The notes under the pieces were generated by a model. It worked only from the letters and a program-made list of their open reading frames with translations. It was not told the origin of the DNA and did not search any database. Source: JABFRZ01 sp964631945 (GTDB taxonomy: Bacteria; Planctomycetota; UBA1135; GCA-002686595). Taken from it: a DNA stretch of 64,000 nt. The position numbers were made by a program, and so were the translations under genes. The DNA lies in the NCBI GenBank assembly GCA_964631945.1, contig CAZWAY010000012.1:30800-94799 (forward strand), given 5' to 3'. Of the stretch, positions 17,049 to 26,322 are shown in pieces (the stretch's first letter is position 1; each line of letters starts with the position of its first letter).

Positions 17049-20000
17049 CTACTTGCCCGCGGGGAACGGGACCATCTGCGCGAGATCGGGCACGAACGAG
17101 CGCAACCCGAAGGCGTCGGAGACCCACAAGCGCCCGTAGGGCACCAGAGCCTTCGGTCCCTCCCAGGCGACGTAGACCCAGTCGCCGAGACGCTCTCCGC
17201 TGAATCCCCGTCCATCAGGGGCCGTGACCCGGTACTCCGATTCCCCCACGACGACTCTCCACTGGTTCCAGGGGGAGACGAGCTCGGCGCTTGCCCCGAC
17301 CCCGCGCCGCATGACGGCCACGTTCGGGGTGATCAGGCTGTCCTTGGCGAAGGGGCCACCCACCATGGAGTCGGCTCGGTAGAAGACAGGCTCGAGTCGG
17401 TCCGTCCACACTCCCACCCGTCCATCGGCGAATTGCACACTGACCCCGCTACGGGTGAGCTCGGGGCCCACGGCTGGAAGGGACCCGATGTCGCGCGGCC
17501 CTTCGACCTCACCGCTCTGCGCGTGCACCAGCCAGACCTGGCCGTCCTCTCCCACCACCAAGAGCCAGCCGGACTTGTTGGGCAGGAACACCGGCGTGCG
17601 CGCGACACCGCCCAGGGTCTTCAGGTCGATCTCCCACTTCGCGTGGCTGTCCTGGTCGATGCGTGCAATGCGGCCGCGCCGATCGGCGACGATGTGATCG
17701 TCGCCCGAGGGTACGGGGGCCGCTTCGATCTTGTTCGAACTCTTCCAGGAGCGCTCGGGGAAGAGGTGCAAGTACACCAGGAGGTCACTGGGATCCTGGA
17801 CCTCCAAGGTCCGTTCCGCGAAGCCAGGCATCGTGAAGCGGAACGTCACGTGCTCGCCAAAACCCGACTTGGCGACGAAAGGCGTCGTGCGCACGCGCCC
17901 GTCGGACTGGGTCACCCGTGCGCCCGTGGGCAGCGAATCGACCCGGTAGGGCAGGAGGTGCTCGATCGGGCGCGGGCAGACGGCCTTCAAGACTCTCTCC
18001 GCCTCGGCCTGGCGCCCCTTCTCGCACAGGCTGAGGGCCTGCTGTAGCGCTCGGTTGTGGGCGCGAACACGCTCGATCTCCTGCTGCAGGTCTGGGATCA
18101 GTCCCAGGGCAGGATCACTCTCGAGCAGCCGTTCGTAGGCCGTCAAGGCCCGCTCCAGGTCGCCGGCCTGGTCATGCGCGCGGGCGGTGGCGAGCAGGAT
18201 GTCCTGCTCCTTCTCCTTCTCCTTGGCGAAGACCTTGACGCGTTCGTTGGCGCGCTTCTCGCGCCGGGTCCGGACTTCCTCGCACAGCTCGTCCACCCGG
18301 AAGCGGAAGGAATGGGCTTCGGCGGGCAGTTGCTGGCCCTTCATCAGGACCTGGAACTCCTCCAGGAGGTCGAGCAGGCGCTCCTCCTCGTTGATCGACT
18401 CGAGCGACGCGTCCACGGGCAGGTCGAGCGCCTTGGCCTGGGCATCGATGCGGCGTGCCAACTGGCCAAGGAGGTCGTTCATGTCCGCGGTCCCGCTCGC
18501 GCTCCAGGAAGGGGGCGGGGGTAGCTTCAGGGCCTGGCTGAATCCGAGCAGGGGGTCCCCGAACCGGCACGACTCCTCGGCTTCCCGGTAGCGGCTCGAC
18601 CATTCGTCGAAATGGCGACGCTGCTCCTCCTCGTTCGTGCGCACGAGTCGCTCGCGGAGTTCCTTGATGCGCGCGGGCGGGTCCTGTCCGAACTCGAGGT
18701 CGAGCTGCGTCAGAGCCAAGGCTGGGCTCTTGCCGCTCAGGCTGTCGACCCAGCGCTGGGCCTCGCGGTAGTCGTGGAACTTGATCAGCGCGACGAGGGA
18801 CAGGACCGCTCCCGTCGAGAGCCCGATGGCGAGGGTCCAGCGCAGGCGTTTGCGCTTGACCTGCACGACCTGTGCCTGCTCCAGCAGCGCGCGTGCTTCG
18901 CTGTGCTCCGGTGCGACCCGTAGTACCGCGCGGATCGGGAGCATGGCGGCCTCGCCGTCCCTGTTCGCCAGGAGCTCACGCGCGGTGTTCAGGAGCCAGC
19001 GGCTGCCCTCGGCCATCAGGCCGGCCTCGAGCATGCGTCGGCCGAGTTCGACGCGGATCGCGCCCCCCTCGGGTAGGTGATTGGCGCACAGCCGCAGCAG
19101 CATGCGCGTACGCCCCGTGAGGCCGCGCGCATGGAAGGAATGCGCCAGGCGCAGGAGGTCCGAGAAGGTGCGGCTGTTGGGGTTCGAGGACGCCAGACGC
19201 AGGGAGAGTTCGTGCAGCAGCGTCAGTTCGTCCTGACGGTGTAGCTCGACCAGGATCTTCCAGCGCTCGTGCACGACGCGGCGATCGTTCTCGAGGCGGT
19301 CGAGGCGGCGCAGCACCCCGCGCGCGCAACGCGAATCCACCAGAGCGAGGGCCTTGGGCAGACGATCGCGCTGCCACTCGTTCAGCAGTAGTTGCGCATC
19401 GGCGGCGCCGAGCGGGCCCGGGGCCGAGCGCAGGGTCCAGCCGACGAGGCGCGAGGCGGCTCGGCCGGCTCGGCCGAGTTCCATCTCGCGCTGGGCTGCT
19501 GCCAGCAACTCGCGCGGCTGCGCCATGCGCACGAGTCCCGCGCGCAGGTACTCGCCGATCACCCCGCGGCACTTCGAGAGCGGCCAGCCCAGGCGATCGG
19601 CGATCTCCTGGATCGTCGAGCTTCCCGAGCACTGCAGCAGGAAATCGCGAATCTCTGCGTCCTGTCCGTCGGGATCGAGAGCGCGCGGCAGGTCGAAGTC
19701 GGCGAGCTGGGCTCCCAGCCCGATCTTGACCTCGTCGGAGATGCGCGCGTGCTCGAGCAGCATGTACTCGACTGGCATGCCCGTGCCCCAGGCCGAGGAA
19801 TCCTCTTCGAAGTATTCCTGGTCGGGGCCGGCGTCGAATTGCACGCTCCTGTGGCCCTTGACCGCGGCGGGTTGCGCGTTGCGCACGGCGGCGCTCGGTG
19901 CGGGCGGGAGCTGCCCGGGATCGAAGCGGAAGTGCAGGTTGGGCGCCTCGATCATCTGATAGAAGGTCTCGAGCCGCGAGGCGCGCGCGATCACCTGCCT

Positions 20001-20237
20001 GCGCGAGGGCTCGAGATTCCCGTCCGGCGCATCCGCGAAGGCGCGCACGCAGCGGTCGCGCCAGAGGCTCTCGTCCTCCTCGGGGCCAGGCAGGAGGAAG
20101 AGTTGCCCCTTGCGCAGCCCCACGGTGGCGCTGAGGTGCTTGCCGGTGAGGGTCAGGACGCCGTTGCGCTCGCCGCGCGCCAGCCCCTGGAGCAGCTCGC
20201 CCAAACCGATACCGGCGACGTCGCCCTGGAAGCTCAT
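17049..20237 (-). CDS. DUF4388 (PATAN) membrane protein with PEGA-like and beta-propeller-like parts
   Basis: A 1062-residue protein. The N-terminus (MSFQGDVAGIGLGELLQGLA, then NGVLTLTG and GLRKGQLFLLPG) is a DUF4388/PATAN domain, a module typical of bacterial regulatory and polarity proteins. A winged-helix-like stretch follows at about 205-250 (SSTIQEIADRLGWPLSKCRG), then TPR-like helices. One membrane helix lies at about 464-487, followed by a coiled-coil and TPR region. A PEGA-like beta segment is at about 770-812 (LPTGARVTQSDGRVRTTPF), and the last 220 residues resemble a partial WD/PQQ-type propeller. The topology suggests cytoplasmic sensing linked to an outer domain. A shorter paralog with the same N-terminal domain lies at 35704-37353. 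The partner and signal are unknown. Confidence 0.88.
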   Translation of the reverse strand: MSFQGDVAGIGLGELLQGLARGERNGVLTLTGKHLSATVGLRKGQLFLLPGPEEDESLWRDRCVRAFADAPDGNLEPSRRQVIARASRLETFYQMIEAPNLHFRFDPGQLPPAPSAAVRNAQPAAVKGHRSVQFDAGPDQEYFEEDSSAWGTGMPVEYMLLEHARISDEVKIGLGAQLADFDLPRALDPDGQDAEIRDFLLQCSGSSTIQEIADRLGWPLSKCRGVIGEYLRAGLVRMAQPRELLAAAQREMELGRAGRAASRLVGWTLRSAPGPLGAADAQLLLNEWQRDRLPKALALVDSRCARGVLRRLDRLENDRRVVHERWKILVELHRQDELTLLHELSLRLASSNPNSRTFSDLLRLAHSFHARGLTGRTRMLLRLCANHLPEGGAIRVELGRRMLEAGLMAEGSRWLLNTARELLANRDGEAAMLPIRAVLRVAPEHSEARALLEQAQVVQVKRKRLRWTLAIGLSTGAVLSLVALIKFHDYREAQRWVDSLSGKSPALALTQLDLEFGQDPPARIKELRERLVRTNEEEQRRHFDEWSSRYREAEESCRFGDPLLGFSQALKLPPPPSWSASGTADMNDLLGQLARRIDAQAKALDLPVDASLESINEEERLLDLLEEFQVLMKGQQLPAEAHSFRFRVDELCEEVRTRREKRANERVKVFAKEKEKEQDILLATARAHDQAGDLERALTAYERLLESDPALGLIPDLQQEIERVRAHNRALQQALSLCEKGRQAEAERVLKAVCPRPIEHLLPYRVDSLPTGARVTQSDGRVRTTPFVAKSGFGEHVTFRFTMPGFAERTLEVQDPSDLLVYLHLFPERSWKSSNKIEAAPVPSGDDHIVADRRGRIARIDQDSHAKWEIDLKTLGGVARTPVFLPNKSGWLLVVGEDGQVWLVHAQSGEVEGPRDIGSLPAVGPELTRSGVSVQFADGRVGVWTDRLEPVFYRADSMVGGPFAKDSLITPNVAVMRRGVGASAELVSPWNQWRVVVGESEYRVTAPDGRGFSGERLGDWVYVAWEGPKALVPYGRLWVSDAFGLRSFVPDLAQMVPFPAGK

Positions 20238-20348
20238 GCGGAACCTGACTTGGGGAGTGGCGCGATGGGGAAGCCCGAACCGCCCAGGCTCGGCCGGCCC
20301 TCTATCGAGAGCTCCATCCCCCGGTCTGGAGAGAGAGCGGCAGCGCTT

Positions 20349-20966
20349 TCAGGTCGGGCGCGCGCGCAACCGCGCGAGATCGAGCGGTGTGTCCAGGTCG
20401 TCGAGTATGGCCTCGCTCTCGACCACGAGCGCGAGCAACGGCGAGGCCATGGACCGCAGTGCGCGCAGGGGCCGTTCGGGCGGAAAGCCTTTCAGGTCCG
20501 CGACCAGCCCACGGCCCGCGATCACCGGGTGCCCGAAGCAGCGCAGGCCCGCACGAACGACGTAGGGCGCGAGCCAGCCGCGCTCCGGTCGTCCCTGACG
20601 TCGCCATTCCGCGGCGAGGGCCGCGAAGACCGCGGCGGGTACGAGCGGGACGTCCACGGGTGCGAGACACAGGTCACGCCCCGGGCGCAGCTCCACGGCG
20701 CAACGTACGCTGCTCGTGCGGCCCGTGCTCCACGCGAGGTTGTGGCCGAGCTCGACGCTGCGTGGCAGCGCGCAGGCGAGGGCGTCGTGGGCCGCGCCGC
20801 CCACGACGAGTGGACGTGCGTCGTCGAGGACGGATCCCGCCGTCAGCAAGAGCTCGAGCGCCGTCCCGCCTGGCCCAGGGACGAGGCGTGCCAGCGCCTT
20901 GGGTTCCCCGAGGCGCACGCTCGCTCCGGCCGCGAGCACCACCAGGGCCGGGTCGGTGGCACTCAT
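20349..20966 (-). CDS. MobA-like nucleotidyltransferase
   Basis: A 205-residue MobA-like NTP-transferase. The N-terminal loop LAAGASVRLGEPKALA at residues 11-26 matches the nucleotide-binding signature LAAGxSxRxGxxK. The acidic PVDVPLVPAAVFAAL segment is the metal-binding Asp region, and the GHPV motif (RCFGHPVIAGRGL) further marks the MocA/MobA-like cytidylyl- or guanylyltransferases that act in molybdenum cofactor maturation. The ATG at 20966 overlaps the stop codon of the ThiF/MoeB-like gene by 4 nt (ATGA), so the two are translationally coupled. That partner supports a molybdopterin or sulfur-carrier-linked role, but no MoaD, MoaE or MoeA gene is in the window, so the exact nucleotide and substrate are open. 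Confidence 0.85.
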   Translation of the reverse strand: MSATDPALVVLAAGASVRLGEPKALARLVPGPGGTALELLLTAGSVLDDARPLVVGGAAHDALACALPRSVELGHNLAWSTGRTSSVRCAVELRPGRDLCLAPVDVPLVPAAVFAALAAEWRRQGRPERGWLAPYVVRAGLRCFGHPVIAGRGLVADLKGFPPERPLRALRSMASPLLALVVESEAILDDLDTPLDLARLRARPT

Positions 20967-22087
20967 TCTCCGTCCAGGCCCAGGGCGCGCGCGTGCAGGT
21001 CCCGCGCGCGGGCCACGTCGCTGGTCCCCTCGACCAGGGCGCGGCCGTCGGGGAAGACGCTCACGCGGCAATGCTCGAAGGCGAAGCGCAGGAGTTCGTC
21101 GTGCAGGCGCACTTCGCTCGCTCCTTCGGGCAACCGGCGCGCCAAGCTGCTCAGCGCGCGGCGCGCGCCGCGCGCGGGGATCTGCACGGTGTTGCGGCCA
21201 CACAGGGAGATGGCTTCGGCCCCGGGGCGATGCAGGAACACGAACTCCCGCCGGCCGCAGACGCGGCAGGTGGGATCCCGCGGCGCCGACAGGCGTCTGA
21301 CTTCGCCGTTCCAGGTGTCCAGCTCGATCAACGCGGGCTCGAACTCGCTCTCCGGTCGCGCGATCAGGCGCATTCCCAGGCCAGCCGCGAACGAGGCCAC
21401 CGCGCCCACCGCTGGCAGCAACACACCTGCGCTGTCGCAGGTCGGCAAGGCGTCGGCCGGAGGCGGCTCGGGGAACAGGCACGCCAGGCACGCCGAACGT
21501 CCCGGCAGGACGGGTAGCACGAGGCCTGCCGAGCCGACCACGCCCGCGTAGACCCAGGGGAGGGCGTGCGCGACGCTGAAGTCGTTGAGCAGGTAGCGCG
21601 TCTCCAGGTTGTCGGTGCCGTCGAGGATCAGGTCCACATCGTCGGCCAGGAGCTCGAGGTTGCGCGCGTCCAGGTGCAGGACGTGGCTGTGGATCGCGGT
21701 CGGTCCGCCGCTGCGCTCCAGGGTCTCGCGCGCGGCGAGTGCCTTGGGCGTGCTGGCGCGCGCATGTCGCTCGTCGAACAACACCTGGCGCGGTAGGTTC
21801 GAGAGCTCGACCACGTCGCGATCGACCAGGACGAGTTCGCCGACCCCGGCCCGGAACAGGGTCTGGGCCAGGACCCCGCCCAGGGCTCCACAGCCGACGA
21901 CCAGCACCCGCGCGGAGACCAGGTTGCCCTGCCCCACGCGCCCGAGGGGGGCGAAGCGCACCTGCCGATCGAAGCGCAACCCGAGGTCGTGCGAGGACGC
22001 GCCCGGCGTGGGCTGGGACGCCGCCTCGCCGACGGGGCCGGCTTGACTTTCGCTCCCGCAGGCTCGATCCTCGAAAGACTTCGCCAT
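20963..22087 (-). CDS. ThiF/MoeB-family E1-like adenylyltransferase
   Basis: A 374-residue protein of the HesA/MoeB/ThiF family, which adenylates the C-terminus of a small sulfur-carrier protein such as MoaD or ThiS. Visible motifs: the nucleotide loop VVGCGALGG, the VDRDVVELSNLPRQVLF segment with the ATP-contacting Asp and Arg residues, NLETRYLLND, and two CxxC pairs (CLAC and CRVC) for structural zinc. A SLCGRNTVQI segment opens a C-terminal extension ending in VFPDGRALVEGTSDVARAR, seen in many MoeB/ThiF proteins. The ATG at 22087 is used; the open frame further upstream is antisense to tRNA-His. It forms an operon with the MobA-like gene through an ATGA overlap. Confidence 0.9.
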   Translation of the reverse strand: MAKSFEDRACGSESQAGPVGEAASQPTPGASSHDLGLRFDRQVRFAPLGRVGQGNLVSARVLVVGCGALGGVLAQTLFRAGVGELVLVDRDVVELSNLPRQVLFDERHARASTPKALAARETLERSGGPTAIHSHVLHLDARNLELLADDVDLILDGTDNLETRYLLNDFSVAHALPWVYAGVVGSAGLVLPVLPGRSACLACLFPEPPPADALPTCDSAGVLLPAVGAVASFAAGLGMRLIARPESEFEPALIELDTWNGEVRRLSAPRDPTCRVCGRREFVFLHRPGAEAISLCGRNTVQIPARGARRALSSLARRLPEGASEVRLHDELLRFAFEHCRVSVFPDGRALVEGTSDVARARDLHARALGLDGE

Positions 22088-22116
22088 GGGCGTGCGGGGG
22101 GCAGTCCCCCGCGAAC

Positions 22117-22194
22117 GGTGAGTGTAGCTCAGTCGGTAAGAGCACCAGATTGTGGTTCTGGGGGTCGGGGGTTCGAATCCCCTCACTCACCCCA
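22117..22194 (+). tRNA. tRNA-His (GTG anticodon)
   Basis: A complete cloverleaf: acceptor stem GTGAGTG/CACTCAC, D arm GCTC/GAGC, anticodon stem CCAGA/TCTGG with loop TTGTGGT (anticodon GTG), and a T arm with GTTCGAATC. The extra G at 22117 opposite C73 at 22191 is the histidine identity pair. CCA is encoded at 22192-22194. Confidence 0.97.
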
Positions 22195-22284
22195 TGCCCG
22201 CGCAGGGGCCAGGCACCCGCCCGGCGCCGGGATTGAGCGGGCGAGCGCTTGATCTCGGACCGGTGCGTCTCTACCCCTGGGGGC

Positions 22285-22596
22285 GTGCACGCCCGTCTCG
22301 AGGAATTCTTCCGGCTCGAACCGCAGCTCGGCGAGCTCGAGCGCGAGGTGGACGGGGTGCGGGACGACGGCCGGTCGAACTGGTTCTGCTCCAACTACGT
22401 CTGGCTGCCGGTGAACACGCGCTTGCGCCTGCTGATCGGCGTGGCGCGCCAACCCCAGCCCGGCGACGAGGCGCACCCCGAACTCTACGACAGCGGCGCG
22501 TACGAACTCGTCTTCGCGCACCTCTCCCGGCGCCTCCCGGCCTGTCGCGCCTGCGGCTGCCGGCGCTTTCTCGCGCAGCGCGAGTCCGAGTCCTGA
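22285..22596 (+). CDS. Small hypothetical protein
   Basis: A 103-residue open frame with a plausible protein composition: an Arg/Glu-rich first part, then RSNWFCSNYVWLPVNTRLRLLIGV, and a C-terminal CRACGCRRF cysteine cluster that could bind a metal. The start is uncertain: GTG at 22285 is used, with TTG at 22249 as an alternative, and neither has a good ribosome site. It follows tRNA-His directly. I do not recognise the family. The opposite strand is also open here, but its composition looks like an antisense shadow. Confidence 0.45.
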   Translation: MHARLEEFFRLEPQLGELEREVDGVRDDGRSNWFCSNYVWLPVNTRLRLLIGVARQPQPGDEAHPELYDSGAYELVFAHLSRRLPACRACGCRRFLAQRESES

Positions 22597-22642
22597 CGAG
22601 GCACGCGGAGGCGCTCCGCGCCCTGGGCTCGAAGGCGCCGGT

Positions 22643-22906
22643 TCACGGTCGGCGACGTCCGAAGCCCGCCTGCCAGCGGCGCCGCGCCGCCACGCGTCGG
22701 GAAACCCCTCGGAAGGCCAGCACGCGCTGCAGTGGCGTGCGCATGTCCGTGGAGAGCGGTGGGGGAGAGCGGCGGGGATCGTCGCGAGGCGGGGCAAGGG
22801 GTGCGGTCCCGGCTCGCCGCAGGTCAGCCTGCAGCTCACGCAAGGTAGGCCACCACCAGCGCACGGTCAGGAGCGTGACGGCAGCGTAGGCCCACAAATG
22901 CGACAC
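22643..22906 (-). CDS. Possible small membrane-associated protein
   Basis: A doubtful 87-residue frame starting at GTG 22906. The N-terminus has one hydrophobic segment (SHLWAYAAVTLLTVRWWW) followed by a basic Pro/Arg-rich tail. The hydrophobic start and divergence from the SulP gene are the only support. Composition towards the C-terminus is poor, and the frame could be a chance product of high GC. Confidence 0.25.
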   Translation of the reverse strand: MSHLWAYAAVTLLTVRWWWPTLRELQADLRRAGTAPLAPPRDDPRRSPPPLSTDMRTPLQRVLAFRGVSRRVAARRRWQAGFGRRRP

Positions 22907-23020
22907 CAGGACCCCATCGGCTCGCCGAGCCGGCGGGCTGCACCCTTCGCGGCTCTTCGACGCCGCTCGCTCGAGCGCTACCCTCACCAGCTCGGGTCCG
23001 GCCAGAGCGCCAGCGCCTGC

Positions 23021-24763
23021 ATGAATTCAGCCCGTCGCTTTCGTCTGTGCCACGCCCTGCGCGAGGCATTCGAGCAGGGCTACGGCCGAGCGCAACTGCG
23101 CGCCGACGTGCTGGCTGGTCTGGTGGTGGGCGTGGTCGCACTGCCGCTCTCGATGGCGCTGGCGATCGCCTCGGGCGCGCCTCCGCAGCACGGTCTGTAC
23201 ACCGCGATCGTGGCCGGCGGCGTGTGCGCCCTGCTGGGCGGCTCGCGCGTGCTCGTGTCGGGCCCGACCGCGGCCTTCGTGGTGATCTTGGCTCCGGTCT
23301 CCAGCCGCTTCGGGCTCGAGGGCCTGGTCCTGGCCAGCGCGCTGGCGGGACTGATCCTGATCGGAATGGGGTTGCTGCGCCTGGGACGATGGATCCAGTT
23401 CGTGCCCTATCCCGTCACCACCGGATTCACGGCCGGAATCGGGCTCGTGATCGCGAGCCTCCAGTTGAAGGACTTCCTGGGTCTCACGCCCGAAGCGCTC
23501 TCCGGGGAGGCCATGTGGCACGAGCGCATGCTGGCGCTGGCCCGTGCCCTCCCGACTCTGCACTGGCCCGACCTGGTGGTCGGCGCAGGTACGTTGTTCG
23601 TGCTGATGGGATGGCGACGCGTGCGTACGCCGATCCCGGCGCCGCTCGTCGCGCTCGCGTTCGGCGCGCTGCTCGCATTCGCTCTGGAGCACTTCGCGGG
23701 TTCCGTGCCGGGCACGCTGGCCTCGCGCTTCGGCACGCCCGCCGTTCCCGGGGGCATCCCCGGGCGAGCGCCGATCTTCGTGCTGCCCTGGGACTTGCCC
23801 GGGCCGGGTGGGCAGAGCGCAGTGCTCTCGCTGGCCTACCTCGAGTCGCTGCTGCCTTCGGCCTTCGCCATCGCGATGCTCGGCGCGATCGAGTCGTTGC
23901 TCGCGGCCGTGGTGGCCGATGGCATGACCGGCCAGCGCCACGAGCCCGACGTCGAGCTCACCGCGCTCGGGATCGCCAACGTCTGCGCCAGCTTCTTCGG
24001 CGGTTTCGCGGCCACCGGCGCGATCGCACGCTCGGCCACCAACGTGCGCTCGGGTGGGCGCTCACCGATCGCCTCGATCGTGCACGCCTTGTTCGTGCTG
24101 GCCAGCGTGCTCCTGCTGGCGCCCTGGCTCGGGCACCTGCCGATGGCCTCGCTGGCGGCCTTGCTCCTGATCGTGGCCTGGAACATGGGCGAGGCGCGTC
24201 ACGTCGTCCAGGTCGTGCGCACGGCGCCCCACGGCGACGTGGCGGTGCTGCTGTGCTGCCTCGGCCTGACGGTGGTGTTCGACATGACCATCGCCGTCAC
24301 GGCCGGCGTCCTGCTCGCGGCCCTCCTGTTCATGCGGCGCATGGCCGAGATCTCGGGTGCCGAACTGATCGGTCCGCAGCACGCCGAGCACGGGCGCAAC
24401 CTGCCGCCCGGGGTCGTGGTCTACGACATCGGAGGACCGCTGTTCTTCGGCGCGGCCCACAAGGCCACGAGCCAGCTCTTCTCCTTCGACCGGCGCGAGG
24501 TGCGTGTCGTCCTGCTCGACCTCGAGGACGTGCCGGCGATCGATGCAACGGGGATCGTGAACCTGCGCTCGGCCATCGATCGCCTGAGGAGCGGCAAGAT
24601 CGCGGTCATGCTGGTCGGGCTACAACCCCAGCCGCGTGCTGCGCTCGAGAAGGCGCTCGTGATCGGTCCGGGCGGCATCGCGCACCACGCGACCCTGGGT
24701 CGCGCCCTGGAGGCCGCGCGCGCCCTGGCTCCGGCTCCGGCCATCGAGTCCCCCAATTCCTGA
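23021..24763 (+). CDS. SulP-family anion transporter with STAS domain
   Basis: A 580-residue inner-membrane SLC26/SulP transporter. The first 400 residues hold 10-14 membrane helices with family motifs: VGVVALPLSMALAIASGAPPQHGLYTA, GPTAAFVV and FFGGFAATGAIARSATN. A cytoplasmic STAS domain (about 460-570) follows, with the conserved VVVYDIGGPLFFGAAHK and a DLEDVPAIDATGIVNL loop. It resembles the DauA/YchM class that moves sulfate, bicarbonate or dicarboxylates; the substrate cannot be told here. The start at ATG 23021 is preferred over earlier in-frame codons, which encode low-quality sequence. It stands alone and converges on the FAD oxidoreductase operon with only 14 bp between stop codons. 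Confidence 0.93.
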   Translation: MNSARRFRLCHALREAFEQGYGRAQLRADVLAGLVVGVVALPLSMALAIASGAPPQHGLYTAIVAGGVCALLGGSRVLVSGPTAAFVVILAPVSSRFGLEGLVLASALAGLILIGMGLLRLGRWIQFVPYPVTTGFTAGIGLVIASLQLKDFLGLTPEALSGEAMWHERMLALARALPTLHWPDLVVGAGTLFVLMGWRRVRTPIPAPLVALAFGALLAFALEHFAGSVPGTLASRFGTPAVPGGIPGRAPIFVLPWDLPGPGGQSAVLSLAYLESLLPSAFAIAMLGAIESLLAAVVADGMTGQRHEPDVELTALGIANVCASFFGGFAATGAIARSATNVRSGGRSPIASIVHALFVLASVLLLAPWLGHLPMASLAALLLIVAWNMGEARHVVQVVRTAPHGDVAVLLCCLGLTVVFDMTIAVTAGVLLAALLFMRRMAEISGAELIGPQHAEHGRNLPPGVVVYDIGGPLFFGAAHKATSQLFSFDRREVRVVLLDLEDVPAIDATGIVNLRSAIDRLRSGKIAVMLVGLQPQPRAALEKALVIGPGGIAHHATLGRALEAARALAPAPAIESPNS

Positions 24764-24777
24764 GAGCGGAACGAGGT

Positions 24778-26322
24778 TCAGCCGCCAGCGAGCAGCGCGC
24801 GCGCGCCCAGGATGCCCGCGCCGCCACGGAAGGGGCCGCCCGGGTGCGAGCCCGAACCGCCCAGGAACAGGCCGGGGAGCGGCGTCGTGTAGCGTCCGAG
24901 TGCGAGGCTGGGGCGTCGCAGCCAGAGCTGGTCGAGCGCGAGTTCGCCGTCGAACACGTGGCCGCCAGGGGTGCCGTAGCGCCGTTCGATGTCGGGCGGA
25001 GTCAGCAGCTCCTTGCCGAGCACGCAGGCAGAGACCCCGGGCGCGATGCGCTCGAAGGCCGCCAGGAGGCTGCGCTCGAGGCGCCCGCGCGCCGCATCGT
25101 TCCACCCGCCTCCGGCGAGCTCGTGCGGCACGGTGTGGCACTGCAGGATGGCCACGGCCCGGCCCGCCGGCGCGAGCGCGGGATCGGCGCGGGAGGGGAC
25201 GCGCACCTCGACCCAAGGCTCGTCCGGCAGGCTGCGGTACTTGAGGCAGTCGGCCGCGCGCTCGAGAGCCAGCAGACTCGGAGCGCTGACGGCGTGCTCG
25301 ACCGGCTCGCGCTCGCGTCCGGCGAAGACGGGCGGCGCCGACAGGGCCAGGCGCAGGAAGGCGCTCGTACCCCGACTCCGGAAGGACGCCGCCGCCCGCA
25401 CGGCGCTCTGGGCCAGCGCGCTGGGGGGTACGAACTCGAGCAACGTCCGGTGCGGCGAGAGACTCGAGAGCACCGCGCCGCACTCGAGCGACTCACCGCC
25501 ATCGAGCTCGACGCCCTGCACTCCGCGCGCGTCGAGGCGCAGCGCCCGCACGGGGCTCGACGTGCGCAGCACGACTCCGAGGGACTGGCACGCGGCCGCG
25601 AGCGCGTCCACCAGGGCGCCCGTGCCGCCCACGGGCTCGGGCCGCGCCAGCGCTTGACGCAGGAACACGAAGGCGCTCGTTCCCGGAGCGCGCGGGCCGA
25701 GCACGGTCCCGGCCAGGGCCGGGGCGGTGAGCGCCACGCGCAGCGCCTCCATGCGCAGCGCATCCTCCATCCAGTCGCGCGCGGAACTGGGCAGGATGCG
25801 CGCCAGCGCGAGCATCTCCGTCTTGCCGAGACGGCGCAAGCGCAGGGCCTTCGGCGCCAGCGACAGCAGCTCACGCGCACCGGGATCCCCGATGTCGGGT
25901 GGCGCCTGGTCGAGGAGCGCGGACAGGACCGGGGCCACGCGCGCACACTGCTCGCCCAGGGCGAGCAGGCGCGCGCGCTCTTCGGCTGGCAACTCACCGT
26001 CCATCTGCGACGGATCGCGCCGCAAGAGCAGCGGGCAGCCGCTCTTGTCCGGTACGAGCAGGGCCGGCAGCTCCGGGCGCCAGCGCAGTCCGAAGCGCTC
26101 CAGCCCGAGCGGCGCGAGCAGGTCACGGCGCACCAGGCTGCAGTCCGGCACCAGCCCACTGGCGTGGAAACCGGGCTGGAACTCCTCGCGCGCCGCGCTG
26201 CCGCCGAGCTGGGCGCGCTGCTCGAGCACCACCACCGCGCGTCCGGCGCGCGCGAGCTCGGCGGCCGCGGCCAGCCCCTCGATCCCCGCGCCGAGCACGA
26301 GCACGTCGGCGCGCGCGCTCAT
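24778..26322 (-). CDS. Phytoene-desaturase-like FAD-dependent oxidoreductase (second of two)
   Basis: A 514-residue FAD enzyme. The dinucleotide-binding motif VLVLGAGIEGLAAAAELARA is at residues 7-26, followed by VVVLEQRAQLGGSA. The C-terminal FAD-binding signature is LPGLFLGGSGSHPGGPFRG. It is clearly a paralog of the upstream gene (26319-27908), with the same layout and the same ending motif, but more diverged. The ATG at 26322 overlaps the upstream stop by 4 nt. Members of this group include carotenoid desaturases and the PYROXD2-like oxidoreductases; no carotenoid synthase gene (crtB) is nearby, so a carotenoid role is not supported. It converges on SulP. Confidence 0.88.
   Translation of the reverse strand: MSARADVLVLGAGIEGLAAAAELARAGRAVVVLEQRAQLGGSAAREEFQPGFHASGLVPDCSLVRRDLLAPLGLERFGLRWRPELPALLVPDKSGCPLLLRRDPSQMDGELPAEERARLLALGEQCARVAPVLSALLDQAPPDIGDPGARELLSLAPKALRLRRLGKTEMLALARILPSSARDWMEDALRMEALRVALTAPALAGTVLGPRAPGTSAFVFLRQALARPEPVGGTGALVDALAAACQSLGVVLRTSSPVRALRLDARGVQGVELDGGESLECGAVLSSLSPHRTLLEFVPPSALAQSAVRAAASFRSRGTSAFLRLALSAPPVFAGREREPVEHAVSAPSLLALERAADCLKYRSLPDEPWVEVRVPSRADPALAPAGRAVAILQCHTVPHELAGGGWNDAARGRLERSLLAAFERIAPGVSACVLGKELLTPPDIERRYGTPGGHVFDGELALDQLWLRRPSLALGRYTTPLPGLFLGGSGSHPGGPFRGGAGILGARALLAGG

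Noticed and set aside
22088..22186. An N-terminal extension of the ThiF/MoeB-like protein (MRGFEPPTPRTTIWCSYRLS) that looks like a conserved protein start
   Set aside because: The bases are the antisense strand of tRNA-His; such peptides are common annotation artefacts.
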